Assembly (NCBI GenBank): GCA_022432975.1
Contig: CM039509.1
Coordinates: 26,686,510 to 26,750,509 of the forward strand
Source of the DNA: Begonia masoniana
Lineage: Eukaryota; Streptophyta; Magnoliopsida; Cucurbitales; Begoniaceae
Length of the DNA: 64,000 bases
Direction of reading: 5' to 3'
Shown piece by piece: positions 32,005 to 44,109 of the stretch; position 1 is the first letter of the stretch, and each line of letters begins with the position of its first letter. The position numbers and the translations under genes were made by a program. The notes below the pieces were generated by a model. That model was not told the origin of the DNA and ran no database searches. It saw nothing but the letters and a program-made list of their open reading frames with translations.

Positions 32005-33719
32005 TTTATGGAATTAGAATAAGAATTGGAAGTGAGTTTGGAAAAAACTGGAATTTGGCATCAAGGGGGGCCAATTCTGTTTTCTGGAATTCGGGTTGGC
32101 GAAGTTGTGTATTTGGATAATGTAAGTGTTTCAATGGATAGTAGACGTGTAGAGGTTTTCGAATTGAGGTGGCACGTTGAAATCTGTTGAAAAACGAGAA
32201 AGTTATGGCCGTTTGAATGTGGACGGTAAAAATTGAATAAAAATCGGGTTTGGTGGCTTTAGGTTGAAAAGTTAATGTTAGTTTGGTTAGTAGATTTCTT
32301 TAGAATCCTTTAGTGTGTTACTAAGTTAAGTTTCCGTTATTTTAGGTGATCGAGCGTGTAATTTGGTCGGACGGAGTGAGCGAGAACGTGCCGAAACACT
32401 AGGTAAGTAGTGGTAGCTATCTTTTCGCCTTCGAGCCTACACCATAGAACGGTAGAGTTATTTATTCGTGTTGTGTTTTGTTGCATATTCGTTGACATGC
32501 ATCATGGTTTTCAGTTAAACGAAAATACGAGTTGTTTGCATGGTTGGGTTGTGAGCGTGAAATGTAATCAGATAAGTAAATTGTAAATGCATCTTGAGTA
32601 GTGTGCCTTGTCGGGATTACGTGCTGGAGTGTAGCACCCCGGAGGGAACTCTACGAGAGGTGACCGGCTAAAATACGCAATATGGATCAGTGTTCCTTGT
32701 TGGGATTACGTGCTAGAGTGTAGCACCCCGATGGGATCTCTATGATGGATGATTGACTAAAATACGTAAAGGTCGAGAGTATGAATTCCTAGACGTTTAT
32801 AGGATTCTACGATCGACGAGGGAGATCATGTATGGCCATCCTAGACGGTTATGGGATGAGAGCTGTTTTGTCTTGCTCTTGTGGTTCTGAGTGTGGTCGT
32901 CCTAGACGGTGATAAGATGTGTGCCCACTCAAATCACACGGCTTATAAAATGATTAAAGCAACGAACAGCAAATAAGCACAACTGAGTGGTAGAAACTGC
33001 ATGTGTTAGGTTGATTGCATTGTGTTGTCGCATTTGTTATTCCCTACTTGCTAAGCATTAAGCTTACGTTTTATGTTCTGTGGTGTAGGTGACGAGTTTT
33101 ATACAGGTGAGGTAGATGAGACAGCCGAGGACTAGGCCGCAGTCGGAGGAGTACGGGGTGCGCCGGTGCAGGCTATTGTCGGGGCGTCTGGGCCACTGTC
33201 TTTCTCGGGTATTTTGTGGGAGTTGATGTAGATAGTTTTTTTAAGGGTTTTGCAAATGTTTTGTTTTGAGAAAAGTTAGAAAAGTGGTGAGTTTTGATAC
33301 GTCGTATTTGTAAATATTTTTATAACTATTTGATGTTTGCAAGTCAATTGTGTTGTGGGATAGTGGTTGTACGTATTTGGAATTATGAAATATATTTTCT
33401 GGTTTTGGTTTCAGGTTATGGTTTAAAGAATTTTAGGCATTATGCCGCCCGTTTTGATTTTAAATTAAATAATGTCGGGTGTACGTTCTCTATTTTTTTT
33501 TTTACATTATCTGTTTAAGTCGGTTGGCAAATTATTTTAACCCGACATTTTCTGACATATTTTAAATGTATTTTGGGCATGTTTCCCAATAAATTTCGAG
33601 GGTTCGAAAAACCCGAAAACGAGTCAAAAAATTATCGAAAATTATTTTAAACGTCGCTTTAAACGCGGGATAGCTTAGCAAAGTAACACACCGAGCCGGG
33701 GCGGGTTCGGGGCGTTACA
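32005..33719 (+). mobile_element. Fragment E: 3' part of a C-like LTR
   Basis: Begins abruptly next to the element B LTR and aligns with the C-like family (GATAGTAGACGTGTAGAGG block, TTTTAGGTGATCGAGCG, CTAGGTAAGTAGTGG donor at 32403, TCGAGCCTACACCATAG, GTGGTGTAGGTGACG acceptor at 33088). It ends GGGGCGTTACA. Its 5' half was probably separated when element B inserted, but I did not find that half in the window. Confidence 0.75.
32595..32790 (+). repeat. Two ~95-bp repeats with nested stems in fragment E
   Basis: Units around TCGGGATTACGTGCTGGAGT and TTGGGATTACGTGCTAGAGT. Each pairs GTGCT with AGCAC, extended by CGGG (or TGGG) with CCCG. They lie between the donor-like 32403 and acceptor-like 33088 sites. 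Confidence 0.75.
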
Positions 33720-33740
33720 GAACCGTTTTAAAACCTTGGT

Positions 33741-33752
33741 GCTCTGATACCA
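33741..33752 (-). other. Primer binding site next to LTR F
   Basis: Minus-strand TGGTATCAGAGC follows the LTR F 3' end (33755) by 2 bp. About 20 bp further left the internal region is lost and fragment E begins. Confidence 0.9.
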
Positions 33753-33754
33753 AG

Positions 33755-35821
33755 TGTAACAATCCCAAAATTTATTTTCATTTTCCCTAATTTGAAACCC
33801 TAAAATTCTCCCTAAATCGATTTTCAAATTAGGTTAAAACGGATCGCTATAAAATCTTAATTTTTTTAATTCAAAATTCTTGAAATTTACAGAAATCATT
33901 TATTATGCGGAAGGTTGAAATCAACTTTAAATATTAAATACTAAACAATATTAAATAAAACCCCACTTATTAATTTAAAAACAGTAACGTAGTTTAATTG
34001 AAAAATCCAACAACTGATTATTCAAATTAAACAAACTGAAATTAAATGCAACTAAATGTGTAAAATCCTTTTAACGATAGAAAATCATAACTTTAACTTT
34101 TATTCGAAACCAATGACAATTTCTTCTTCTGTATGCTCGTCCGCCTCTAGAAGATTCCCGATTAGCGTTATTTTTTCCTCAGATAAAAATTTACCTACAT
34201 CACAAGTTAGAAAATGGTGAGAAAACTCAGTAAGTGAAAATACGTGCAAGTTACAAACATCTACTTTTACCAAATCTTGTTAACAGTTACAAACTGGTTG
34301 GAAGCCAACCTTCTTTTAAGACTTAGCCATCTTTTACTTTTATTTTTAACATTTAAGCTCGTGCTATCACGTATTTGCGGTCAATTTCATCATTTTCATA
34401 CACATGCAAATGTCCTACCCATTTTATCTTTAAAAAAAAATTTATGCCATTGCCCTAACATGTGTGCTCAAACATCGAAAACGTGTGATAAAATAAAATA
34501 ATAATAAAGAAAATAATATTTATCCTGTGATGTAGGGCCGTAGCCAAAACGTTGTAAAACGTTGTATTTACATTTACCTGGATTTCTAAGCAATTATTGT
34601 TTATCGTGATGTTCCAATATTCCAAAATAATTCCATTTTCAAATAAAATCTTTGGTATTAAAATTCTACTTGATAAATCTAATTTCGAAGAAATTTGAGC
34701 AAAAATTTGTTACGTTGTACTTTTAGGTCGGATCGGGTCGGTTGAATCGATTCGGACAGTTTCAAAATTTTCCTACCTAAATTGAATGTCAATATTAAAA
34801 TTTCACTTAAATTATTCCAATTTCAGAAGAATTTGGATGAAAATTTCTTACCGTTTAAATCTTGGATCCGTCCTATCTGATTCGGGTCGAAATTTGGGCT
34901 AGGTTGATTTTTGGTTGAATTTGGGTCGAGTTCGGTTCGGATGAACAATGCTGGTTTTGGTTGGGTTGGTTTGGTTCAGACTAATTTAAGTGAACCGGTT
35001 TGGTTCAGCTTGATTTAATTGAACCGGTTCGGTTTAGCTTGATTTAACTGAACCGGTTCGGTTTAGCTTGATTTAACTGAACCGATTCAGTTCCCCTTAA
35101 AACTGAACAGGTTCTCCTTCCTCTTCTTCTTTGTGATCTGTCGAGAGAGAGAGAGAGAGAGAGTTTCAGAGAAAAGAAAGATGAGGAGTCTTACATTGAA
35201 GGTGGTCGTCGATGAAGGCCGAGATAAGGAAATTCGACGGTGGAGGGTAGAGTCAAAGGAAGTTGTTGTCCCTCGGTCGGAGCTGTGAACTGAGGTAAGT
35301 TCTCTGACTGAAGAACTAGAGAGGGAAAGGAGAGATATGGAGTGATTTTTCCTTCACAGAACCTCTTCTATTTATAGGAGAGGTTTACCCGCGCCTCCCT
35401 GTGAAATTCGAAATCTGCTCAGATTTTTCGAGCTGTAATTCAATCAACTAAGATTTTTAGCGATATATAGTCCGTTCTCCATCTGAATTTGGTCACTTTA
35501 CCAGACCAAGTTCACATTTCAGCATCGGATTCTCAGAAGGAAATTTTCTAAAAATCTGAGTGTATCTCAAAAATTTGCTAAGCTGTAAAATTTGACTTCT
35601 CTGTTCTTGGTTGATAAACAAGCCAGGTTCATTCTGGAATTCCATCTTCAATCAGATTTATTGTTGAGAATTAGCAATCTGATTCCTAAATTAGATTTCT
35701 AGCTAAGTACTGATTGAATGATAATTTAAGAGATTAAATTGATTGTCTAAAAATTAGGGTTAGATTGGAAAATTGGAAACCCTTGATTAAATTGATTTCA
35801 GAGAAAATTTGATACGTTACA
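33755..35821 (-). mobile_element. LTR F (gypsy), flanked by PPT and PBS
   Basis: A 2067-bp LTR, TGTAACGTATC at 35821 to GGGATTGTTACA at 33755 (minus). It has leader-like sites CCAG/GTAAATG at 34577 and GATGTAG/GTAAA at 34195. A PPT lies upstream (right) and a PBS downstream (left), so it served as both a 3' and a 5' LTR. Confidence 0.8.
34960..35105 (-). repeat. ~32-bp GAACCGGTT repeats in LTR F
   Basis: At least three units of TTGATTTAACTGAACCGGTTCGG type. GAACCGGTTC is itself palindromic. Confidence 0.8.
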
Positions 35822-36034
35822 ATTTACCCTCCTAAAAAAAAATTTCGTCCTCGAAATTGAAACAAATACATAAATAACTAAGAAAAGTTGTCTGGTGATG
35901 ACTTTAAAGTGTTGGCTTTTTGGGATCCTAAACGTGGTAGAAATTCATTGGTGTATGTAATGTCGATGACGTGTGACTATGCGGCGATGGGCTAATATAG
36001 AAGTGTTAGATTAAATGACCAGATTCTCTTAAAG
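35822..36034 (-). mobile_element. PPT and 3' untranslated end of an F-type element
   Basis: Minus-strand CGAGGACGAAATTTTTTTTTAGGAGGGTAAAT precedes the LTR, in the style of plant gypsy 3' ends (same role as 15130-15165). No pol coding is recognisable further right up to the insertion of the solo LTR at 36035. Confidence 0.65.
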
Positions 36035-37810
36035 TGTAACACCCAAGAAATTCCTACAACGTGCGTAGCCTTAGATAGGTTATGTTATGAGGGTTTAGCA
36101 TATGTACTAAGATTATGTTAAGTATTAGAATTATAGTAAAAGATTAAAGTGATAAATTGAGAGAAAACCCTAAAATGAAGTGGTTAGAAGTATTACGGAG
36201 TTGAATTTAACTAAAAGTAAATTAAATGATAAAAACAAAGGGAATGAGAGGAAAGCTTCACGTTGGAAATAAGGGAATTAAAAGGTGAGGTTAAATTATT
36301 AAAGAAGAAGAAGAAGTAAAGGAAGAAAAGAGGTTGAAAAGTCAAAAAGAGAATTTAACCAATAGGAAGAAAGAAAGAAAAAGTGAACAAAAAGAGGGAA
36401 AAGTGGAAGAAAGAGGATGCATTTCACATTGGGTTAAAGTAGGTGAAAGAGTGTGGTTATTTTATAAAATATGAAAGCTTAGTGGAAGAAACAAAAAGTG
36501 GAAAAAGTTGGTTTTTATAAAATGGTAAAGTAAAGGTTAAAAAGAAGAAAATCATTTTCTTCTTCCTCCCTTAGCTCCACAAAAATTCCAGCCAGTGTTA
36601 GGGTTTCTCTCCTCTTCTCTTCATCAATTTCTCAAGGTTTAATGTATGATTTTAAATGGGTTTTGTAGGAAATACAATTAAATGTTGGTTATTGTAGTTT
36701 TGGTGGTGGTTTTGTTAAGTTTGCTTAGGGTTTGAAAACCCTAAGATATGAGGTCTGAAAATTGTGTCTTTGTTGTGTTTTCTTCTTATATTTGATGGTT
36801 TAAATGTTAAAGGGATTAGTTTAGGGTTTTTTTAGGGAGAGATTAGAGTTTTGGTGTGAAATTGTAAAAATCGGTTATGAAATGCAATGCGATCTTTTGA
36901 TGGAGTCGCCTCGTTGATATACGATGCATGAAATAGGGCAATTCGAGATGGACTCTACAAAAGAAACGTGGAATAAAATATGTAAAAGGGGAACGCTTCG
37001 ATGTTAAGTAGAAGGTTCCATGAACGCTTCTATGATAAGTGCTATTAAGAAAGCACTAGAAAGTTCAGTGATCAAGTAGAACGCTTCGATGTTAGTGAGA
37101 AAGCACTAGAAGGTTATGCGATCGTGTATGGGTGAAGATCGTGTATGGCCGTCCCGTGTGTGAACACAATGTGTGCCTTGGATCTAGCTCTGTGGGGTCA
37201 ATTCGTGACCATCTCGATAAGATAGGTATCCGCTTGACTCCCACGTGAAAGTGAAAGAGTAATGAAAAGAAAATGAAACGAACACAACCGAGGGTTAGAA
37301 ACCGCATGTGTTAGGGTTGTGTGTGAGTGTTGTGATGCATTGTGCATGGTTTTGAACTACATGTGTAACACCCGATAGTTTTATAACTCTTATAGGCCTA
37401 AGGGTAATCAATTAGCGGGTTGATATTAGGAATGAAAGATTTAAAACAATGAAATGTTGGGGGGGAAGAGTTGACAAGTCAAAGGTAAAGGAATTGTGGT
37501 GATTGTTGGAAATGTTAGTGTTGAAAAGTCAAACTAGAAAGAGCCAATGAAATTCAAGCAAATGGTAAAGAATTAAAGGAATAGAAAGGGATGATTTTTG
37601 ATAGCCTTCACGTTGGTTTTTAATGAAGTAAAAGGTGGGGGTAAAAGTTTAATTTTTGAAAGCTTGGAGGGAGAAAATTAAAAGTGAATGAAAGTTATGG
37701 TTTAAATGTTGTTCTTTCTCATTTTATCTCCATTTTCATCGACTTCTTCTTCATCCTCCATTGTTGGCGATTCTTCTCCCTCTTTCTTCATTTCTTCAAG
37801 TGATTTCAAG

Positions 37811-38906
37811 GTAAGTTTATATGGGTTTTGTTTTATATGTATGTGGATGAAGTTTGTGGGAGGTTAGAAGTGTTTTTATGTATTTTGGTTGGTTGAGTTT
37901 GGTGAATTTTAGGAAACCCTAGGTTAGGGATTCTGAAAAATTAAGTTTAGATGTTAGATTTCTTTCCTATTTTGGTAGTTAGTTGTTGAATGGAGTGGTT
38001 TAGGTTGTTAGAGGGGTTAGATGGAAGATTTAAAGAGTGTTACACAAAAACGGTTGAAGAACACCTATATACCCGATTCTGTCTTTGGGAATTTCGGGCT
38101 GGCCAAAGTGTTTGTTTGGTTAATTTGAGTGATTCAATGGATAGTAGACGTGTAGAGGTTTCCGAGTTGGGGTGGCACGTCGAATTCCGTTGAAAAACGA
38201 GAAAGTTATGGCCGTTTAAAGTTGACGGTCGATGTGGGGTGGAAAATCGAGTTTTAGTGTTTTGGAGCGTGAAGTTGGTTAGGTATTGTTTAGTTTCGTT
38301 AGAAAATCTTTTAGAATTCATTGATAGCTTATCAACTTGAGTTTCCGTGATTTTAGGTCGTCGAGCGTGTGAAATAGCTGGTAAAAGTAAACAAGTGGAA
38401 ACCAAGCAGCCAGGTAAGTAGTGGGTGCTTTCTTTCACCTTCGGGCCTACACCACAGGACGGTAGGGCTATTAGTTATTGTTTCGCTCCATATTGCATTG
38501 TGTCAGTGCTTTGTATTAAATTTAGTCGAGTTGTGGTGTGGGTGTATTGTTGTGTGTGTGTGAATGTTAAGGCACTTCGGTGCGGGCAAATAAGGCACTT
38601 CGGTGCGGGCAACTAAGGCACTTCGGTGCGGGCAAATAAGGCACTTCGGTGCGGGCAACTAAGGCACTTCTGTGCAGGCAAATAAGGCACTTCGGTGCGG
38701 GCAAATAAGGCACTTCGGTGCGGGCAACTAAGGCACTTCAGTGCGGGCAAATAAGGCACTTCGGTGCGGGCAAATTGTGTGTGAAATTGTTTGTTAGTTG
38801 GTGCTTGTGTTTGGTGTGATTGTAGTGTGCATTGTGCATGTTTACATTTGTCATTCATTACTTGCTAAGCGTAAGCTTACGTGTGTGTGTGTGTTCTGTG
38901 GTGTAG
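37811..38906 (+). promoter_or_regulatory. Putative two-intron leader, inner solo LTR
   Basis: Candidate introns 37811-38356 and 38414-38906 flank a 57-nt middle segment. Intron 2 starts with the GCCTTCGGGCCTACACC segment and carries the UUCG hairpin array. Inferred from conserved sites. Confidence 0.45.
38569..38775 (+). repeat. Nine 23-bp UUCG hairpin repeats
   Basis: Same unit as at 10635. Seven copies have UUCG loops, one UUCU and one UUCA. The GCAC/GTGC stem is intact in all nine, so the stem is better kept than the loop or spacer (CAACT or CAAAT). Confidence 0.9.
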
Positions 38907-40866
38907 GTGACGAAGTACTCTCAGGTGATCTCGATAACGTGGATTAGGAGTAGCACCAGTCGGGGATACACGGAGCTCGTCGGTGCAGGTCATTTGTCGG
39001 GGCGCTTCGACCTAGTCCTTGGCAAGGGTTGTGGTATTGCATGTTTTGTGATTAGGAGTGGGTTTGTGAATATTTTGGTTGTTGATGGTTTGGATAGGTT
39101 TTGAGTACTTTGGTTCGGTGTGTATAGATGTTTGGTGTGTGTTTGTGGTGAATTGTGAATGTTATGGTCGGAATGGATTTTAGGTCGTTTGGTTGAATTG
39201 GGTTTGATGTATATAGTTTGGAGTTATCTGGTTAATTGGTTGTTTTAAATCGCATTTTAACAACAATGTTTCTCAGGTTTTGGATTTTGAAAATTTAGCC
39301 GTTATATTGTCGATTTTTGGTTTAAAAATTTGATATGTCGGGTTGCCTTCGCTATTTTTTTGTTAGGCATTTTAATTCGTTTTTCCGAGATTTTCACGGG
39401 GATTGAAGATTTATGCGTCGGGACAATATGGTAAAAATTTCAGAATTTTTGGAGGTGTCGGGATTGTAGAAAAGTGTAGAAATGTGAAGAGAGGTGAAGT
39501 GAGGTTAAAATGGGAAGTTTTGGGTGTTTTTAAGTGTTTTTGGGGGTGAAAAACCCGAGCCGGCCCGATCGGTCGCGGTCGGGAAGTTTCTGGGTGAAAA
39601 AAACCCGAGGAGGCCCGATCGATCGGGCATTTAGCCACGATCGATCGTGGTAGCCAAGAGCTGGGGCGCGCTGGTGCGCCCCAGCGCGCGTGCAGCGCGT
39701 ACGGCGCGCTGCCTGGGCGCCTGGCGCCCAGCTGCGCGCCCAGCAGCCTTTTAAGGCAATTTTTTTTGTTTTTTTTATTTTCTCCCGTTTTCTAAAATGT
39801 TTTGACCCGACGTTTTTCAAAGTATTATAAACGTATTGTGGGTCCGTTTTCCAACAAATGTCTAGGGTTCAAAAAACCCGAAAACGAGTCAAAATATTTT
39901 AGATAATTATTTTTTTAAATTACGTTTTAAATGCTGGTTGCTTAGCAACGTAGCGCACCGGGCCCGGGGCGGGTTCGGGGCGTTACAGCATGGTTCCCTA
40001 CTTCCTAAGCATTAGGCTTACGTTTTGTGTTCTGTAGTGTAGGTGGCGACGTCTTTACAAGTGAGAGCTACGAGGAAAGCTAGGTGTGGGACGCAGTCGG
40101 TGATGTACGCGGTATGCTGGTGCAGGCAGTTATCGGGGCGTCTCGGCCATGATCTTCGGGGAGTGTGGAGGATTGGTATTTTGTTGTAATTAGGTAGTTT
40201 AGTTGGACTTTGTTTTCTATAAATGATAATAGTTTTATAACTGTGCTAAATATTGTTTTGGGAATACTGTTTTGGGTATGTTTTATGAACTGGTTGATTT
40301 TCAGGTTATGGTTTTCTAAACTTTAGCAGTTATGCTGCTCGATTTTTTGTAAAGTAAACGACGTCGATTTTCAATTGTCTTCTCGTTTTCACTGTCATTT
40401 GGAGGCGGTTTTTCGTAATTCTTACATGTCAATGAGTCGGGAGTGTCGGGAATATTTGAGGGATAATTTTGGGTGGTTTGGAGGTGAGTGGTTTGAAGAA
40501 AAATGAAGAAAAGTGGGAGAAGGCCGAAGGTGGGCGCGCAGGGCGCGAGCTGGGCGTACGCTGCAGGCGCGCACAATGCCGATCGATCGGTAGTTGTTGG
40601 TCTAGCACCTGCGCGCGCGCGCCGCCCAGCACCCAAAAATTTATTTTTTTAAAAATTTTCCTATTTCTACTATGTTTTAACCCAATCTTTTCTGACATGT
40701 TTTGCACGTATTTTGTGCACGTTTTCCAACATATTTTGAGGGTTCGCAAAATCCAAAAATCGAGTCAAATTTTTATTGTATTTTATTTTAAACGTCATTT
40801 TAAACGCGGGATTTATTAGCAAAGTAGCGCACCGAGCCGGGGCGGGTTCGGGGGCGTTACATAAAG

Positions 40867-42786
40867 AACTCAACTGGCCAGTCTAAGGCTAGTAGTTTAT
40901 GGTTCAAAGAAAAAGACTTGAAACGAAATTAAAGTCATAGTTCACCCGAGATGAGCTGAGATCTACATTATAATTATAAAAATATAAAATAATGAATAGA
41001 TTAAGTTCAAAAGGTAATATTATACAAGAAAATAATTTTCAAACACCATATACATAGTTTATAGATACAATAATTTAAAAAAGGAAAAAACAAATCCTTC
41101 CCAAAGAAAAATTAATCACTCCAAAAGAAAGGAATACAAGATAACTTAGCAATTCGATCATTCCAGATCCTGACCACCACTGTTTTTTCTTGGGAAAGGT
41201 AGTCATTTGTTTGAATTGATTAAACTTAATAGGCATCCTATCACCATACCCATTGCATAATAAAACTAGTTTAACCTATTAGTTGAAAACATGAGTTGAA
41301 AAATGTAGGCATGCATGAATTAACATTAAAAGTTTTAAAAATTTTAAAAACTAGTTCCATGAACAATCGGTGGAGAAGTATTGAAAATAATGTGTTGTAC
41401 TATATTGTAGCTATATGGAAAATAGTGTCACCACTAGTTTCCATTTAAAACAATACCAGTTAAAATAAAGTCATGCCATGAGCCTTTACACATTGGTATC
41501 AACAGTCATGCAAGAGAGAGAAGCGATTATCCATGAATCAATCGCGACGTAAACAAACAACATTGCCAAGATTAGAGATATTCACACAAGGATCCGACAT
41601 CATAAACTGACCTAATACATAATTTATGTGTAACATGCAAACACCTTCTCGCTCAATAAAAGGCGTATATCTAACAAGTTTCCCAAATCAAAGGCCAAAT
41701 CGAGTCGAAACTACATTCATAATAGCAAGTAGAATACCATGCATGTTGAAAGTAAACGTATAAAATCAGAGCACGTATACATAAAAATTGAGATGTTGTG
41801 AGTTGTGACATGTTGGAGTTTTCAGAGTGATATATTACAAAAAGTAAAAGTTTTGAAATTTTTAATACATGTGTGAATATAGTAAAAGAAACTCTTACCT
41901 TGATAGCGGTGAGTCTTCTTACTGCTGGAAATGGTATGCTCAAGAATAGCCTCAAAGTCGACATACTCCGTAGAACCTACAACAATACCAAACTAATAAT
42001 TCCTTTTAAAACACTAGGAATAATGGTTAAATTCTATACCAGGAGTAGGAACCCACGTTAGAAAGACTTGAAAAATGACACGAACTTTCTGAGGTGCATT
42101 ACATCAAGATGAAAAAGGAAAACCATATTAAAACTATTGTTTAGTCTAACCACACAAGGAGCGTTAGACCGAAAATGAGACCACTGTCAACTAAGGCACA
42201 AGGCAATTGACCAAAACAAGGAGTCATGATCTACCACCCATCGACGAGGCAATGTACAACTGTTGATTAGAAACTAGAAGCATTCGATTAGACCACCACC
42301 ATGGTCAAACCGACATCAACATTCAGTTGATAACATCACATAGTTTACCCGCTGATGTCACATAGTTGATCTGTCGATGACACGCAGTCGACCTTATTGT
42401 CCAAAGTGGTCAGTCGATTGAACCCTTGAGCAATCCACTGAATCAATGGGTTAGTCGACCATCTTTCAACTTGAAACTTGTGAAATTTATACTGTATAGT
42501 TCATCCTAAAAAAAAGTTTTCAATCAAAAAATGACTCTCAACACGAAGCAAAAAATTTCGGGTTGATCTTGAGACACTCACAAGCGACAATGTTTCCAAA
42601 GAAACGGTGCTGACAATTGCAACGATTCTCCACTTGTATCTTCTATGGCTAAATGTCAGGGCTTCGTCCTCACGAGTTAAGGCTCCAAAAATCTTTTTTC
42701 AACTTTTCCTTCAGACGTAATAATTGATTTTTTTCGTATGCAAGAAGAAATAATGGATTCTAGGGTATTTTAGAAAAACAAATAGG
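40867..42786. other. AT-rich region without recognised features
   Basis: No coding homology, RNA gene or LTR ends seen. Several TCGAC/TCGAT-rich short repeats occur near 42340-42470. It may be old intergenic sequence that the outer solo LTR and the TIR structure landed in. Confidence 0.4.
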
Positions 42787-42960
42787 GTAAAGATCAAATA
42801 AAACACTAAACTACAGGATGTTTTCAATTCAAACACTGAACAATTTTTTTTGTTAATTCAAACATCGAACTATCCAATATCAAATCGACTCAGTCTATTA
42901 AATAGACGTTAAAAAATTGCACGTGATTTGCATGTTAAAAAATTGCACGTGATTTGCATG
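42787..42960 (+). repeat. Left terminal inverted repeat (~170 bp)
   Basis: GTAAAGATCAAATAAAACACT ... TTAATTCAAACATCGAACTATC ... TTAAATAG ... TTAAAAAATTGCACGTG matches the reverse complement of 53032-53186 by eye at roughly three bases in four. It also holds a direct duplication of TTAAAAAATTGCACGTGATT. Together the two arms bracket the FD-like fragment. Confidence 0.65.
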
Positions 42961-43337
42961 TTTGCTATTGTGTTTCCTTTTTATAACCCTCTTTCCTTTA
43001 TGAAGACCAAAATATTCAAAAGAACAATTTAGAAAATGGATCATGGAGTGCGAAGCTATGAATGTGGCTACACAAGATAAAATTCCTCTTGTTAGCCCTA
43101 GATATGATACATCGGAAGTTTTGTTTCGTAATCGAAATAGGAAAATAAAATAACACCAAATAAATAACTCTCAAAATAGGAAAAAATATATTAATTGTCG
43201 AAAATTCTTTCTAAAAATTATAAGCGAGTCTTTAAATAAACTTAAGAAATAATAACTTAGAAAAATAATCTAATATTAAAAAATAACTAATTAGGAAATA
43301 AAATATTAATTAATTAAAAATAAATATTATATAATAG

Positions 43338-43835
43338 GAAGTAATTAATTAAGAAATCTTGTCCTAGATCAGCAGCAGACTTTCTGTTCTTGATCATACC
43401 CTTGTGTCGCCGATTGCTTGAATTATTCTTCAGCTCTTGAAACATTTTCTTGGCGAATGGAAGTATGCTAGAGGAAGCCAGAGCGTCAAAGGGGCTGGTA
43501 AAGGAAGCAACATTTGAGATAAGATGAGACGGAAAATGTAAGGTAGGCCCCACCAATTCATTGTCGTCCAGAAAATGGAAGTCGCAATTGGAGTTTAGGC
43601 TCAGCATGGTCACCGAAGGCGGCGCCGAGGAGCCAGAGTTACGAATTTTGGTGTTCTTTGCAGAGGAAACCATGCAGCAAGTAGACGAATCTTAGCCAAG
43701 TGGGCAAGCGAGAAAGTCTTGAAGGATCATACTGCGGAAATTGATAGTTGGATTGGGATTTGGATCGTGAATCTCAGGGTTAACAAAGAGGTCTTGATCT
43801 CTGGTATTATGATCGTGAAGAGAGGAAAGAGTTAT
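43338..43835 (-). pseudogene. FD: FD-like bZIP gene, second part of exon 1
   Basis: FD is the bZIP factor that binds florigen FT at the shoot apex and activates floral identity genes. Downstream of the insertion point the minus strand reads LSSLHDHNTRDQDL, then MILQDFLA (conserved in FD), LSLNSNCDFHFLDD near 43590, FDALASSS near 43480, then the basic region NRRHKGMIKNRKSAA. Damage: an in-frame TAA after CPLG (about 43692), RMIKNRESAA changed to GMIKNRKSAA, a 1-nt deletion right after SAA that shifts the basic region, and loss of everything after it, including the leucine zipper and the C-terminal SAP motif. The start of the exon is at 52816-53006, on the other side of a retrotransposon. Confidence 0.85.
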
Positions 43836-44094
43836 TGTTACAGCTCAACTTAGCAATGGAAGATTACAGCAGAAGAGAGAAAGAAGAAAGCCCAGCTGGA
43901 TTAATGGTTTCATTTGTAATTGAAATAAAAAATACAGTTACAACCGTTAATAGAAAACTGCTGTAAGAAATATAAAGAGAGAAATAATACAAAGAGGAAG
44001 GTAGGAAATATTCAGAAAAGTTCTCTTTCTCAATCTTCTTCTTCTTCTTTTTCTTAGCTCTGTTAGCCCTGTTACTGGTAAAATTACCGTAACA
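43836..44094 (+). mobile_element. 5' LTR of element G (Reina-like gypsy)
   Basis: A 259-bp LTR, TGTTACAGCTCAAC to ACCGTAACA, preceded by TSD GTTAT (43831-43835) and followed by the PBS-like TTGGTGCTTTCATTG. Compared with the 3' LTR I count three substitutions and a 6-bp CTT microsatellite indel, so insertion was fairly recent. Confidence 0.93.
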
Positions 44095-44109
44095 TTGGTG
44101 CTTTCATTG

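Larger units (their letters stand above)
37364..39987 (+). mobile_element. Inner solo LTR (C-like)
   Basis: A 2624-bp LTR from TGTAACACCCGATAG to GGGGCGTTACA inside the outer solo LTR. Flanks are ACATG (37359-37363) and GCATG (39988-39992), a 4/5 TSD. It is the complete reference for this family: T/C-rich segment, CAAG/GTAAGTTT at 37811, TTTTAG/GTCGTC at 38356, middle segment 38357-38413, CCAG/GTAAGTAG at 38414, hairpin array, GTGTAG/GTGACG at 38906, CpG-dense tail. Confidence 0.82.
36035..40861 (+). mobile_element. Outer solo LTR (C-like), interrupted
   Basis: TGTAACACCCAAG at 36035 to GGGGGCGTTACA at 40861, flanked by the perfect 5-bp TSD TAAAG (36030-36034 and 40862-40866) with no internal domain. 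Its own sequence is 36035-37363 plus 39988-40861 (about 2.2 kb); the rest is the inner solo LTR. The usual AGGTAAGT donor module is missing, but the acceptor GTAGTGTAGGTGGCG (near 40035) is kept. Confidence 0.85.

Noticed and set aside
35288..35296. Plus-strand GAGGTAAGTTC in LTR F as another leader donor
   Set aside because: LTR F is on the minus strand, where its own donor-like site is at 34577. The plus-strand match has no partner acceptor at a suitable place.
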